In this document: one piece after another, positions 24,157 through 32,354 of the stretch
Layout: every line of letters starts with the position of its first letter
Numbering within the stretch: position 1 is the first letter of the stretch
Source of the DNA: Staphylococcus petrasii
GTDB taxonomy: Bacteria > Bacillota > Bacilli > Staphylococcales > Staphylococcaceae
Assembly: GCF_002902565.1 (NCBI RefSeq)
Contig: NZ_PPRC01000128.1
Location: forward strand, 23,950 to 73,818
DNA length: 49,869 nucleotides
Direction: 5' to 3'
Position numbers and translations under genes: made by a program
The notes under the pieces: model-generated
The model's input: only the letters and a program-made list of their open reading frames with translations
Databases searched by the model: none
What the model was told of the DNA's origin: nothing

Positions 24157-25103
24157 TTAACCACACCTCCAAAATACTTACCTTTACGTTCTTCGAAGAA
24201 TTTATCACGCCTATTTTCATCAACGTGTGGAACGACGGTACTTCTGCAGAAAGGATGCATAGGCGGAGCATTTACACCCGGCACCATGTCTTTTACTTTA
24301 AACGTTTTATCATTCAAACTCCTACATGTTTTCGTTGTCTTGCTATCCATTTTTGCTACAAATTGATATTCAGCTTCTGCACCGTGTTCTTCAAGCATAT
24401 GACGTTTAGACGCTAACGTTTGAACTCTTGCAGTTTCAGTTAGTAATAATCGTTTCATATTGTAAGTTGTTGCTCCTGTATCTTTACGCATGTCTTTGAT
24501 GAACTCATAAGGGTGTCGTCCACGTAGTAATACATGACGTGTCGTCTTTTGAACGTGTCGTCTTACTGTCTCCATATCCGACCACAACCTTGTACTCCAT
24601 TTATGCCCTTCAAATGGTGTAAATATGATTGTTTTAACGTCATTGATGGACACTTGGAGCGTTTCTCCCAAGATACCTGCTTGTTGCTTTAATGCTCTGT
24701 AATAAGCACTCTCCATGTAGTTATACATAGATTGTTCTATCTGTGCATAAGCATAAGTCACGATAAGTCCTAGCTGTGCTTGTAGTAACTTCTCACGACT
24801 TACATACATCTTAGTGTTGTAAGCTCTTAATTCTGCGTTTGCTTTATCGCTAAAATCTCTATTCTCAACATATTGTTTCGCTTTCTGTTGGAACATCTGT
24901 ACATCTACTGCATCAATTTTCTTCTTAGCTTCAGTTAATGTGATACCTTCGCTTGTTGCGTATCTTGAATAGAAACGATTGATCTCATCTTCGATATCTT
25001 CATTCATCTCATCAACAATACGTTGTATTTCTTGAGCAATCTCATAATCTGATTTACTTTCTTCATCAATGATTTCCTTTGCTCTATCTTCCCAGTAGGA
25101 CAT
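24153..25103 (-). CDS. Minor head protein, SPP1 gp7 type, 316 aa
   Basis: The C-terminal half carries the Phage_Mu_F/SPP1-gp7 core: LLLTETARVQTLASKRHMLE, FVAKMDSKTTKTCRSLNDKT and NAPPMHPFCRSTVVPHV. The N-terminal half is helical (ITLTEAKKKIDAVDVQMFQQ). In SPP1, gp7 binds the portal and affects DNA delivery. It is placed directly after the portal gene. The ATG follows AGGAGTGATAGTCT. Confidence 0.92.
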   Translation of the reverse strand: MSYWEDRAKEIIDEESKSDYEIAQEIQRIVDEMNEDIEDEINRFYSRYATSEGITLTEAKKKIDAVDVQMFQQKAKQYVENRDFSDKANAELRAYNTKMYVSREKLLQAQLGLIVTYAYAQIEQSMYNYMESAYYRALKQQAGILGETLQVSINDVKTIIFTPFEGHKWSTRLWSDMETVRRHVQKTTRHVLLRGRHPYEFIKDMRKDTGATTYNMKRLLLTETARVQTLASKRHMLEEHGAEAEYQFVAKMDSKTTKTCRSLNDKTFKVKDMVPGVNAPPMHPFCRSTVVPHVDENRRDKFFEERKGKYFGGVVK

Positions 25104-25109
25104 AGACTA

Positions 25110-26603
25110 TCACTCCTTAATACCAGTTTGGTTGTCTATACCCTGTCTATACATACGTTCATCTGACTTTTGAAGTTGGATATCTTCTTCATTTTCAATA
25201 CGTTCCATTTCTTGTTGTGGGTTATCAATGAACGACACAATTGACATCAATGATTGTTGACTGATTTGTCCACCTGCTTGTAAGTACATATCCATTTCAT
25301 CTTTGACTGACTTAGGAACATTACGTGTGAATGTAAATGTTAAGTCTTGAATAGCATCTTTATCTAATTCACGATTGATACTCATAATCTGACCGATTAA
25401 CTTATAACGTCTACGCAAACCTTTTCGAAATAAACCTTCTTTGATTGCAGTACGTTGCTCTAGTCCAAACAACTTATATTTCATTGCCTCACCTGACTGA
25501 TTACCACCAAAGTTTTCATCAGTCATATCTGGCGTATTAGTGAACATATGAATGTTACGACTAATTCTGTCTTTATAAGACTCAACACCGTTTACATCGT
25601 ATTCTTTGTAGATGTATCTAGCGTCAACATTTCCTTCAGTCGTTCTCTCATCCATATTTGTATATTCTGGAGGAGTTAAGTGGAATACATTAGCGTCTTT
25701 TTGTAATTGCGCAGTATTGCTATCAAGTTCCATGTTTCCGATAACAAGTAACATCGCATCGTTTAAATCACTCATATAGTTAGCTGTATCTGATTGTGCA
25801 TTATCATATAAATCGATAAGTGGAATAACTTTCTCAAAATCTCCACGACGCTTTTCATTATTACTAAACTCTGTGATTGTTACCTTACCGAATGAATGTG
25901 GCTCTGACGGTCTGCGTTCTTGCAGTGATAGGTTAGTAGACTTATTAGCATAAAAGAAATTAGTTGCATTAGGTGTAATGATATCTACATTGTAAATATC
26001 TGTGTCATCATATTCTCTTGTTGACGTTTGCCAGTATCTCACTGCAATTAAACTATTCTGTTCAATCGTATTATCGTAAATCACAAATGTATTACGTGGA
26101 TCAGATTTATATAATCTCACTTCATCATCTTGGTTACGGATAATGTACTCATAAGCGCGACCAAAGATAGATAAGTCTAATCCAATTGAACGGTTATGCG
26201 TGTCGATGTCGTTTAAGTTATGTAGGCCGTTAATCTTCTCTTGTGTATCTTCATCTTCTGTTTGTACTTGTATCGCATGACCAAAGCAATAACCGTTGAT
26301 AAAGTCTGCAATGTATGACGCAAAATCATGCGCTGCACGATTATCTGCTAAATGACTTTCTCTACGTCTACGATTACGCAAGATGTTGAAATTAAGCCCT
26401 TGATAGTAATCATCGAGCATTTGTAATCTAGGTACCTGCGCTTCTAAATGATGCTCAATACATTCACTTATAAAATCGTAATCATCTAGTATCTCGCTTA
26501 ATGTACCGTCGTAACGATATATCTCTACTGCATCACGTCTGTATATCTTATCTCGATGTTGACGATATTCAGCGTCTCTTTCAAATTCATTTACTTTTAA
26601 CAA
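25110..26603 (-). CDS. Portal protein, SPP1 gp6 type, 497 aa
   Basis: It forms the dodecameric DNA channel at one capsid vertex. Typical segments are HHLEAQVPRLQMLDDYYQGL, HDFASYIADFINGYCFG, LYDNAQSDTANYMSDLNDAM and NFGGNQSGEAMKYKLFGLEQ, all marks of the SPP1-type portal family. The C-terminus is acidic and Gln-rich. It sits between TerL and gp7. AAGGAGGGATAA precedes the start. Confidence 0.95.
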   Translation of the reverse strand: MLKVNEFERDAEYRQHRDKIYRRDAVEIYRYDGTLSEILDDYDFISECIEHHLEAQVPRLQMLDDYYQGLNFNILRNRRRRESHLADNRAAHDFASYIADFINGYCFGHAIQVQTEDEDTQEKINGLHNLNDIDTHNRSIGLDLSIFGRAYEYIIRNQDDEVRLYKSDPRNTFVIYDNTIEQNSLIAVRYWQTSTREYDDTDIYNVDIITPNATNFFYANKSTNLSLQERRPSEPHSFGKVTITEFSNNEKRRGDFEKVIPLIDLYDNAQSDTANYMSDLNDAMLLVIGNMELDSNTAQLQKDANVFHLTPPEYTNMDERTTEGNVDARYIYKEYDVNGVESYKDRISRNIHMFTNTPDMTDENFGGNQSGEAMKYKLFGLEQRTAIKEGLFRKGLRRRYKLIGQIMSINRELDKDAIQDLTFTFTRNVPKSVKDEMDMYLQAGGQISQQSLMSIVSFIDNPQQEMERIENEEDIQLQKSDERMYRQGIDNQTGIKE

Positions 26604-26616
26604 GCATTATCCCTCC

Positions 26617-27897
26617 TTATAAGCCCATTGATTTGATAGCGCTAATACTTTTTCTAATATTTGAACGTTTATTTGTTTGTGGCTTATAAAAACGTTCTAC
26701 TGAATAGCGGAGTGCATCTATACAATGATTGTAAGTATCTACTGGCTCATTCAAATATTCGTCTGTATTTTTATCCTTTTGCCATGTGTAGTTATCAAAT
26801 TCTTCGATAGTTTTGAAACAACGTTCATCTATTATTATGTCGAACTGCATTAAGAATTGAAGTCCTTGAACGACCGAACCTTTACCTTTTCTTGTAGGTT
26901 TAATACGTTCAATGCCTAGTTTTTTAATTTCTTGAATACTTTTTTGTTCTGCACTATCTGCAGTTATTTCTTCTTTAGCGTAACCTAATTGCTTTATTGT
27001 TTTAGCAATTTCATCATTTAACATTCCAGTCTTAACATATTCTTCAATGATATATAGCTTCTTATTTTCTTTATCTATTTTTACATGAACAAAAGCACTA
27101 GGATCATTCACATATCCAAAATCTAGTCCGAAGTAGGAAGGTAAATGTCTCAGCTCATCTTTATTGATTAATCGTTTTTCATACTTAGGGAATACCAACT
27201 TATCTAAAGTAGCGAATTGACCTAGTGCATATATTTTGTAATAAGCTGGATTACGTTTAGCTAATAACTCTAAATTTTCACGAGTGATTTTATCTAAAAA
27301 CTTATTATCCTTATAACTAGATTGGCGTATCATTACACCTTCCATATCTTCGCCATGTTCAAAGAAATACTTATATACCCAATTTAATTTAGATACTGGG
27401 TTGAACATCAAGAATATCTGTTTAAAATCATGTTTACGTTCTCTTAGACGCAAAGTTAGTTGTGTATAGTCATTCAATGTAAATTCTGACGCCTCCTCCA
27501 TAACAATGTCTGAGATACCTTTAATTGATTTAATCTTCTCTGGGTTATCTAAACCTTTGAATAAGAATGTAGCACCATTAGGCAACACTACTTTATTATC
27601 AGTTTTGTTCCATTGGCACATATCCCATATACCGTAATCAATTAAGCAGCTCTTAACATCTTCAAATAAACTATCTTTGATTGTCGATTGTACTTTTCTT
27701 AACCACAACATACGTCTAGGAATAGGCCACTTCATTAATGCTTTAAGTACCACTTTTTGAATAACACCATGTGACTTACCACTTGAACCTCCGCCATAAT
27801 GTACTTCGGTGAAATTTTCGTAATTAGTAAGTATCTCAAATATATTCTTGTTGAATACTTTTTCTGGGTGATTAAAATTAAGTTTAAGGTTCGTCAT
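26617..27897 (-). CDS. terL: Terminase large subunit, 426 aa
   Basis: The packaging motor ATPase and nuclease. Walker A: GGGSSGKS (~37-44). Walker B: DIVMEEASEF (~130). Nuclease segment: FGLDFGYVNDPSAFVHVKID, with DxxY-type acidic residues, then ITADSAEQKSIQEIKKLG and DALRYSVERF. This is the PBSX/SPP1-like Terminase_3 pattern. ATG at 27897 is used; it overlaps the end of the TerS gene, so translation is coupled. It is a single intact frame, with no intron. Confidence 0.95.
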   Translation of the reverse strand: MTNLKLNFNHPEKVFNKNIFEILTNYENFTEVHYGGGSSGKSHGVIQKVVLKALMKWPIPRRMLWLRKVQSTIKDSLFEDVKSCLIDYGIWDMCQWNKTDNKVVLPNGATFLFKGLDNPEKIKSIKGISDIVMEEASEFTLNDYTQLTLRLRERKHDFKQIFLMFNPVSKLNWVYKYFFEHGEDMEGVMIRQSSYKDNKFLDKITRENLELLAKRNPAYYKIYALGQFATLDKLVFPKYEKRLINKDELRHLPSYFGLDFGYVNDPSAFVHVKIDKENKKLYIIEEYVKTGMLNDEIAKTIKQLGYAKEEITADSAEQKSIQEIKKLGIERIKPTRKGKGSVVQGLQFLMQFDIIIDERCFKTIEEFDNYTWQKDKNTDEYLNEPVDTYNHCIDALRYSVERFYKPQTNKRSNIRKSISAIKSMGL

Positions 27898-28330
27898 TGT
27901 AATCACCTATGTTAATTTCTATGTTCTTTTGAGTAATTTCTTTCTTGTCGATATAAGCACCATGTACTTTTAAGATATGATCTAACGAACGTTGACGTTC
28001 TTCTACATTAGGTGTAATAGTATAAGTTACTTCTTTATCTACTTCGCCTTCTAAATGGTCATATCTTTTAGTATATGCTTTTTGTGGCTCTCCTCTTGCA
28101 ATAGATGCTGATAATGCTAATGCCTCTGTAATACTCATTAAACTTTCTTCTTGTACCTCTTTGATACGTTCGTTGATATAATTTTTAATTGTAGTATTTT
28201 GTAGTAGTTTAGTTGCGTTAGTATTAGCTTTATTTTTAGAATAACCAGCTTTAATATAAGCATCTGTTGCATTACCACTCTTAATATATTCGTCTGCGAA
28301 TCTCTGTTGTTTTATATTCAGCCCGTTCAT
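27884..28330 (-). CDS. terS: Terminase small subunit, 148 aa
   Basis: It binds the pac site and feeds DNA to TerL. The N-terminal helix-turn-helix (MNGLNIKQQRFADEYIKSGN followed by ATDAYIKAGYSKNKANT) is the Terminase_2 signature. The C-terminus includes VEERQRSLDHILKVHGAYID. I prefer the ATG at 28330; an in-frame GTG lies five codons upstream at 28345. Its upstream region holds a terminator and presumably the RinA-dependent late control site. Confidence 0.92.
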   Translation of the reverse strand: MNGLNIKQQRFADEYIKSGNATDAYIKAGYSKNKANTNATKLLQNTTIKNYINERIKEVQEESLMSITEALALSASIARGEPQKAYTKRYDHLEGEVDKEVTYTITPNVEERQRSLDHILKVHGAYIDKKEITQKNIEINIGDYNDEP

Positions 28331-28384
28331 CTCATATATCACCAACTCTCACGTTATTCACTTAATTTATTTTTTTATACAACA

Positions 28385-28417
28385 AAAAACCTACCTGAGT
28401 GTTCTCTCAGATAGGTC
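28385..28417 (-). terminator. Terminator between rinA and terS
   Basis: On the minus strand ACCTATCTGAG, loop AGAACA, CTCAGGTAGGT, then TTTTTTGTTG. It ends early transcription after rinA, about 55-90 bp before terS. Late genes must start downstream or read through. Confidence 0.9.
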
Positions 28418-28587
28418 ACATCATTTACCTTTTAGGGATGAGTAAATGAAAAACTAACATTTTAGAAAGGAGTATGTTTTTGAATTGTTCAGCAAAGAAT
28501 TTAATCATTACATGTAAGTCACCTGATAGAACTTACACTATCATGATAGCGCCTTTTGAAGCGAACTTATATACCTCTCAAGTCCAT
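28418..28587 (-). promoter_or_regulatory. rinA-terS intergenic control region
   Basis: About 170 bp without a convincing gene. It includes a 10-bp palindrome TATCATGATA (about 28547) and an inverted pair GTAAG/CTTAC (about 28516-28538). In other staphylococcal phages RinA acts on the promoter region in front of terS; the palindromes are candidate sites. A plus-strand ORF from TTG at 28480 with AAAGGAG is possible but unsupported. Confidence 0.45.
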
Positions 28588-29004
28588 TTACACATAACCG
28601 ATCAGTTCTGCTAACTTATTAATCATTGCATTGCGTCGTCTCAATATACTTGATTTACTCGTTCCGAAGTATTCAGCTAAATCTTCCCACTCATAACAAC
28701 CAATTGGACATTCCCAGTATCGTTTGTTAATCATATCAAGTGTATCTTCGTCAGCTTCAGCTACTAACTTATCAACGCCATTAACGATATTACTTAACAT
28801 GACATATCGCTTATTACTTAATTTCTTGATAGTCTGACGCTCAATTGGATTGCCAGGTAGATTACTTTTCCCAGCACCTACATTCTCCAGTTCGTGATTT
28901 TCTAGCAATTCATACTCACAAACCTTTAACTCCTTACGATAACGTTCTACATGTTGAATATATTCTTCTAATTTTCTAATATCATGACGTTCAATCGTTA
29001 TCAA
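28588..29004 (-). CDS. rinA: Late-gene transcriptional activator, RinA/ArpU family, 138 aa
   Basis: It switches on packaging and morphogenesis genes. The C-terminal helix-turn-helix (YEWEDLAEYFGTSKSSILRR then RNAMINKLAELIGYV) is typical of the RinA/ArpU sigma-like family. The start is most likely TTG at 29004, one base after the rinB stop, with AGGTGGG about 8 nt before it. It belongs to the shorter RinA variants with an NKRYWECP motif rather than the phi11 type. It lies directly before terminator and terS, as expected. Confidence 0.88.
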   Translation of the reverse strand: MITIERHDIRKLEEYIQHVERYRKELKVCEYELLENHELENVGAGKSNLPGNPIERQTIKKLSNKRYVMLSNIVNGVDKLVAEADEDTLDMINKRYWECPIGCYEWEDLAEYFGTSKSSILRRRNAMINKLAELIGYV

Positions 29005-29005
29005 C

Positions 29006-29179
29006 TTAATACCCACCTGCCAAATCGTTAATATCGTATTGATCACTCTCTCTAGCATAATCACTAGGCACTTCCACATCATCTTCACTCTGCAACTTCA
29101 CGATAAGTTCGTTAGTTAGATATTTACTAAGTTCATACAATGCGATGATGAACCATATCTTTAGTATGCGTTTAATCAT
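29006..29179 (-). CDS. rinB: RinB-type activator of late control, 57 aa
   Basis: It starts MIKRILKIWFIIALYELSKY and has DDVEVPSDYARESDQYD; these match the RinB peptides of staphylococcal phages (hydrophobic N-terminus, acidic C-terminus). AAGGAGCG precedes the ATG, which overlaps the DUF1381 gene stop by 8 nt. RinB helps RinA-dependent late transcription in some phages. Located immediately upstream of rinA. Confidence 0.88.
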   Translation of the reverse strand: MIKRILKIWFIIALYELSKYLTNELIVKLQSEDDVEVPSDYARESDQYDINDLAGGY

Positions 29180-29381
29180 TAAACAATCGCTCCTTAATTT
29201 TTTTATAACCTTTAATGACGGACATCAAAGCCTCTTTCTGACGTTGCGCTTTATATACTTTCAACGCCTCTTCCTTACTCTCTGCCTCCACAATAGAGAG
29301 AGTTTCATTTGTACGTGCTTTCTCAATGTCGGTGTGAATGTGACCTGTGCTATCTGTGAATTGGCGTATTAGGTATTGCAT
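29172..29381 (-). CDS. DUF1381 phage protein, 69 aa
   Basis: MQYLIRQFTDSTGHIHTDIE followed by NETLSIVEAESKEEALKVY matches the DUF1381 family of staphylococcal phages, always near rinB. It is a small alpha/beta protein of unknown function. The start overlaps the preceding stop as TAATG. Confidence 0.87.
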   Translation of the reverse strand: MQYLIRQFTDSTGHIHTDIEKARTNETLSIVEAESKEEALKVYKAQRQKEALMSVIKGYKKIKERLFND

Positions 29382-29503
29382 TATTTATTAAGCACTTCCT
29401 TTACACGTTCTAGAATGTCCTTATTTTTAACCGTATCGATTTCGACACGTTTGGAATTAGTACCCTGTACTTCCCCAGCCGTCTGTCCCTCTCTCTGACA
29501 CAT
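29381..29503 (-). CDS. Small protein, 40 aa, overprinted on the 3' end of the dUTPase gene
   Basis: Starts MCQREGQTAGEVQGTNSKRV and ends KDILERVKEVLNK. Its first 15-16 codons lie in another frame inside the dUTPase gene. AAAGGAG stands 7 nt before the ATG, within dUTPase codons, and the stop is joined to the DUF1381 start as TAATG. The ribosome site and the coupled junction support it as a real gene. Function unknown. Confidence 0.72.
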   Translation of the reverse strand: MCQREGQTAGEVQGTNSKRVEIDTVKNKDILERVKEVLNK

Positions 29504-29960
29504 TGCTAAACTCCTTTACTTCTTTTAACTCTGGTGTCCAAATTGGAACGATAACCAGTTGTGCGAGTTTGTCGCCTTTGTTGATTTTGTAAGTACCACT
29601 ATTTTGCGTTTGGCTAGCGTATTCATAACCACCATTTATATTCATATATACATTAGTATCTATAACGAAATCTTGTATGTCATTCTTAATATTAATCTTC
29701 ATATTACCCTGAAAACCTGCGTCAATCTTGCCTGTTTCAATCACTAAATGCGTCTTACTACTTACACCACTTCTTGACGTTAATAGCCCTACATAGCCCT
29801 CTGGAATGTTTACGGCTATATCTGTTTTAATCACTGCTTTCTCTTGTGGCTCAAGTATCACTGTCTCTGCTGCGAAGATGTCGAAACCAGCGTTTATACC
29901 TTTACGTTCTGGTTTAGTTGCGTTCTCTGATAATTTGATAAATTCTAATGTGTTAGTCAT
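29457..29960 (-). CDS. dut: dUTP pyrophosphatase, trimeric type, 167 aa
   Basis: It hydrolyses dUTP to dUMP and pyrophosphate. Motifs: AGFDIFAAE (I), TSRSGVSSK (II), TGKIDAGFQGNMKINI (III), KGDKLAQLVI (IV), RGTDGWGSTG (V). Between III and IV an insert of about 30 residues (VYMNINGGYEYASQTQNSGT) corresponds to the extra motif VI of phi11/80alpha enzymes, which in those phages helps bind the SaPI repressor Stl. Whether this allele can derepress an island is unknown. The ATG at 29960 follows GAGGAGGAACAA. Confidence 0.95.
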   Translation of the reverse strand: MTNTLEFIKLSENATKPERKGINAGFDIFAAETVILEPQEKAVIKTDIAVNIPEGYVGLLTSRSGVSSKTHLVIETGKIDAGFQGNMKINIKNDIQDFVIDTNVYMNINGGYEYASQTQNSGTYKINKGDKLAQLVIVPIWTPELKEVKEFSNVSERGTDGWGSTGY

Positions 29961-30114
29961 TTTGTTCCTCCTCATTCGGATAAAATTTAATAAACATTTT
30001 ATTACCATGCTTATCTCTAGCTACTAATTCTACGTACTCGTCATGTGTCACGTATTTTTCAATTACACAGTTTTGTATCATTTGCATCATTTGCATGTGA
30101 CTTTCAGCTTTCAT
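29953..30114 (-). CDS. Small hypothetical protein, 53 aa
   Basis: It starts MKAESHMQMMQMIQNCVIEK and ends NKMFIKFYPNEEEQND. It overlaps both neighbours (the start lies within the end of the 52-aa gene, the stop within the dUTPase start), typical for this dense early cluster. Family unknown; similar short genes precede dut in other staphylococcal phages. Confidence 0.7.
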   Translation of the reverse strand: MKAESHMQMMQMIQNCVIEKYVTHDEYVELVARDKHGNKMFIKFYPNEEEQND

Positions 30115-30262
30115 CACTACCACGCTCCAAATCTTTTAATAAAGTTTGAATATAAGTTTTAGATGCACTTAATAATTCATTTTGATAAGCATTAAGAATT
30201 GATTTATCTACTTGCTCGATATGCCATAATGCTTCTTGTAAGTTATCTATATCTTGAAACAT
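30104..30262 (-). CDS. Small helical hypothetical protein, 52 aa
   Basis: It starts MFQDIDNLQEALWHIEQVDK, all helical and acidic, ending TLLKDLERGSDES. The start shares bases with the upstream stop as TAATG. No family recognised. Confidence 0.7.
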   Translation of the reverse strand: MFQDIDNLQEALWHIEQVDKSILNAYQNELLSASKTYIQTLLKDLERGSDES

Positions 30263-30606
30263 TAATGGTCGACCTCCCAATCACTTGGAATTTCATTAAA
30301 AATATCTCTTAAAAATTCATGGTCTTTTGGATCTAATGTTTCCCATGACTTTAAATCTTTTACGTGATAAAGATTAACTTTTATCTCATCAAACGCCTCT
30401 GCCTTCCTTTTCACTTCTGCCATATCATTGATGAGTTCGTCGCGTTGTTTTTTGTATTCATCACGTTCTTCTTTGTACGCTCTGCTGGTTGCTCTAAAGT
30501 GCCTAATTATGCTCTTTTCGTCAGTGATACTATCTACTTTTTCTACTCCGTGCTTTTTCATAAATGCAACTAATTCATCTAATGTTGGGTTACTCAACCA
30601 TAGCAC
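30262..30606 (-). CDS. Coiled-coil hypothetical phage protein, ~114 aa
   Basis: A central charged coiled coil (YKEERDEYKKQRDELINDMA) is flanked by two small domains; the last part (LDPKDHEFLRDIFNEIPSDW) is acidic. The start is uncertain: GTG at 30606 or TTG at 30597, both overlapping the end of the upstream gene. Function unknown. Confidence 0.7.
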   Translation of the reverse strand: MLWLSNPTLDELVAFMKKHGVEKVDSITDEKSIIRHFRATSRAYKEERDEYKKQRDELINDMAEVKRKAEAFDEIKVNLYHVKDLKSWETLDPKDHEFLRDIFNEIPSDWEVDH

Positions 30607-31000
30607 CGTCCTTCCACAGTATAGTCATCGTCATATCATCATTAAGCATATAAAAAGCAACAGTATATTCGTTTTCCACTTCTGCAATAGTGTGGTTACC
30701 GTACATATAAGATTTTAATATTTTTAAGTCTTTCCAACCTTCCTCTTTTGAAGGTATTGCATTTCTAACTTCTAAAAGTCTAGGAATTGCCGTTTCTTCC
30801 GTAATTTCTTCTTCAATCTCTACTGTAAAGATTTCATCTTTGCGCGTTTCATGTTCTAAAAACAATATTTGTTCTTCATCAAAAAATACTGAACCTCCTG
30901 TGTAATTACTATAAAAAGCCTTTTTTCTAATTTCATTCTCCCATGCCCACTCAATCAACTTTGGCAACGTCATTTCTACTTTTCGTTTAATCTTTGGCAT
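30590..31000 (-). CDS. Hypothetical phage protein, 136 aa
   Basis: It begins MPKIKRKVEMTLPKLIEWAW and has a beta-rich second half (GNHTIAEVENEYTVAFYMLN). Similar proteins with a TLPxLIEWAW start occur in many staphylococcal phages and islands, without known function. Overlaps both neighbours. Confidence 0.78.
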   Translation of the reverse strand: MPKIKRKVEMTLPKLIEWAWENEIRKKAFYSNYTGGSVFFDEEQILFLEHETRKDEIFTVEIEEEITEETAIPRLLEVRNAIPSKEEGWKDLKILKSYMYGNHTIAEVENEYTVAFYMLNDDMTMTILWKDGAMVE

Positions 31001-31169
31001 CCCTTACACACTCCCTGTTCCTTTTTATGTCACTCTCACTAACTTTCATCGTCACTCTACTTCCTGCTACCTTAACCACAAAGCCTTTGACACCTAACTT
31101 GCGTAATTCCTGTTGTATCTGTGTAGGTGTCTTGGCATTATACCGTTGATGTATAATCGTCATTTTCAT
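30987..31169 (-). CDS. Small basic hypothetical protein, 60 aa
   Basis: It starts MKMTIIHQRYNAKTPTQIQQ and contains a short beta-hairpin segment (GFVVKVAGSRVTMKVSESD). Basic and compact. The start directly follows the upstream TAG. Unknown function. Confidence 0.7.
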   Translation of the reverse strand: MKMTIIHQRYNAKTPTQIQQELRKLGVKGFVVKVAGSRVTMKVSESDIKRNRECVRDAKD

Positions 31170-31352
31170 CTACACCTTTACTATGTCGTATCTATCATCA
31201 ATCCTTACTAACTCACTACCAACACGCACCATAAGGTAGGGTTCGCCATTAAAGTTATAATTCAACTCTTCCACTACTGCTGGGAATGATGTTTTAGCTT
31301 TAGGATATTTAAACCAAATGTCGTCACCTTTATTTAATTCATGTAATTTCAT
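31170..31352 (-). CDS. Small SH3-like hypothetical protein, 60 aa
   Basis: MKLHELNKGDDIWFKYPKAK and the following beta-rich stretch suggest a small SH3-like barrel. The start overlaps the upstream stop as ATGA, so it is coupled. Function not known. Confidence 0.7.
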   Translation of the reverse strand: MKLHELNKGDDIWFKYPKAKTSFPAVVEELNYNFNGEPYLMVRVGSELVRIDDRYDIVKV

Positions 31353-31594
31353 TCCGCTACCCCCCTCTGTACATTGCCGTATTGATCTGTTTTGACTTTA
31401 ACCATAAGATTGTTTTGTACTAAGTTTTTAAAATATTTACTACTTACTCTGTGCTTAGCCACTTCACGCTCTGCGCGTTTAGCTTTAGCAATACGTTCTT
31501 CTCTGCGTTTACGTTTCAACGCTCTTTCATGTCTAAGTTGTATTTGTTGTAATTCATATAGTTGTCTAGATGTCATCCGTTTAGTGTGTGTCAT
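31349..31594 (-). CDS. Arg/Lys-rich hypothetical protein, 81 aa
   Basis: The middle is strongly basic and helical (ALKRKRREERIAKAKRAERE). The ATG at 31594 (MTHTKRMTSRQL) has AAAGGAG 9 nt before it; longer in-frame starts lack a ribosome site and would overlap the upstream gene by over 100 bp. Possibly nucleic acid-binding, judged only from charge. Confidence 0.7.
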   Translation of the reverse strand: MTHTKRMTSRQLYELQQIQLRHERALKRKRREERIAKAKRAEREVAKHRVSSKYFKNLVQNNLMVKVKTDQYGNVQRGVAE

Positions 31595-31760
31595 AGCTAT
31601 ATACTCCTTTGCCATATAATAATTCAGGACCACGCAAACCTCTGTTATATCGACCACGCAACGTTGTGAGTGGTACATCATACTTTTTTGAGGCATTCCT
31701 TAACGAGATACGTTCCCCGTCCAAATACACATATGTCGCTTGCTGTTTTTGCTTATGCAT
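31581..31760 (-). CDS. Small helix-turn-helix-like protein, 59 aa
   Basis: It contains SLRNASKKYDVPLTTLRGRY followed by NRGLRGPELL, a likely helix-turn-helix of the kind found in small phage DNA-binding proteins. The ATG at 31760 (MHKQKQQATYVY) follows GGAAGTGG. Target unknown. Confidence 0.72.
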   Translation of the reverse strand: MHKQKQQATYVYLDGERISLRNASKKYDVPLTTLRGRYNRGLRGPELLYGKGVYSYDTH

Positions 31761-31762
31761 AT

Positions 31763-31939
31763 TTACCACTTCCAACCGTCAGAATTAATACTTGTATACT
31801 CCACTTCCATATCGTTTAGATAATCGAATGGTGAATTCTCCGCTAATTCCATAACGCGCATTTCTTCGCGCTCACTTTCTTCCACTGCGTCAATATAGGC
31901 AGTGCCTTCGATTTTGTATTTGACTTCTAATTTAGCCAT
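31763..31939 (-). CDS. Small acidic hypothetical protein, 58 aa
   Basis: It starts MAKLEVKYKIEGTAYIDAVE and is rich in Glu. The start directly follows the RusA stop codon and has GGAGTTATAA. No family recognised. Confidence 0.7.
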   Translation of the reverse strand: MAKLEVKYKIEGTAYIDAVEESEREEMRVMELAENSPFDYLNDMEVEYTSINSDGWKW

Positions 31940-32344
31940 TTATAACTCCTCCACTTCCATTACGATTTTTGGTTCCTCTGCATATTGCTTAAAACTGTGT
32001 ATCTCAACGATTTGGTTATCGTCTTTCCATAGATGATCGTTTGCTGCATCTAACACTGTTTTAATTAAGTTGTCTATATCTGGTTTAGTACGTTTGTACT
32101 GACCGATTGCGATTAGCTTTTGATTTTTCGACCAACTTTTCGGCGGTTTAAAGTAGAAGTACAGTGACACTTTTAACTGCTTACTTAACATCGCTTTCGG
32201 CATTTGCGCTTGTATATACTTCTTATGCGCTGTATAAGACGCTGGCATGTAAGTTTGAATAAAACTACCGCGTTTTGTGAAACGTGGACGAGGCGAGCCG
32301 ATAGGTGCCTCATACGTTTCGTTAAAGTTAATTTCTATCTGCAC
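31940..32344 (-). CDS. rusA: RusA-family Holliday junction resolvase, 134 aa
   Basis: It cuts branched DNA in recombination and before packaging. Conserved features: GSPRPRFTKRG near the start, KPPKSWSKNQK, and KRTKPDIDNLIKTVLDAAND with the catalytic Asp cluster, then DDNQIVEIHSFKQY. The start is GTG at 32344 with AGGAGTGA upstream. The RusA family uses divalent metal and dimerises. Confidence 0.92.
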   Translation of the reverse strand: MQIEINFNETYEAPIGSPRPRFTKRGSFIQTYMPASYTAHKKYIQAQMPKAMLSKQLKVSLYFYFKPPKSWSKNQKLIAIGQYKRTKPDIDNLIKTVLDAANDHLWKDDNQIVEIHSFKQYAEEPKIVMEVEEL

Positions 32345-32354
32345 GTTGTCACTC

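Noticed and set aside
28480..28614. Plus-strand 44-codon ORF from TTG with AAAGGAG in the rinA-terS gap
   Set aside because: It has no promoter, runs antisense into rinA, uses a weak start and shows no family; the ribosome-site match may be chance.
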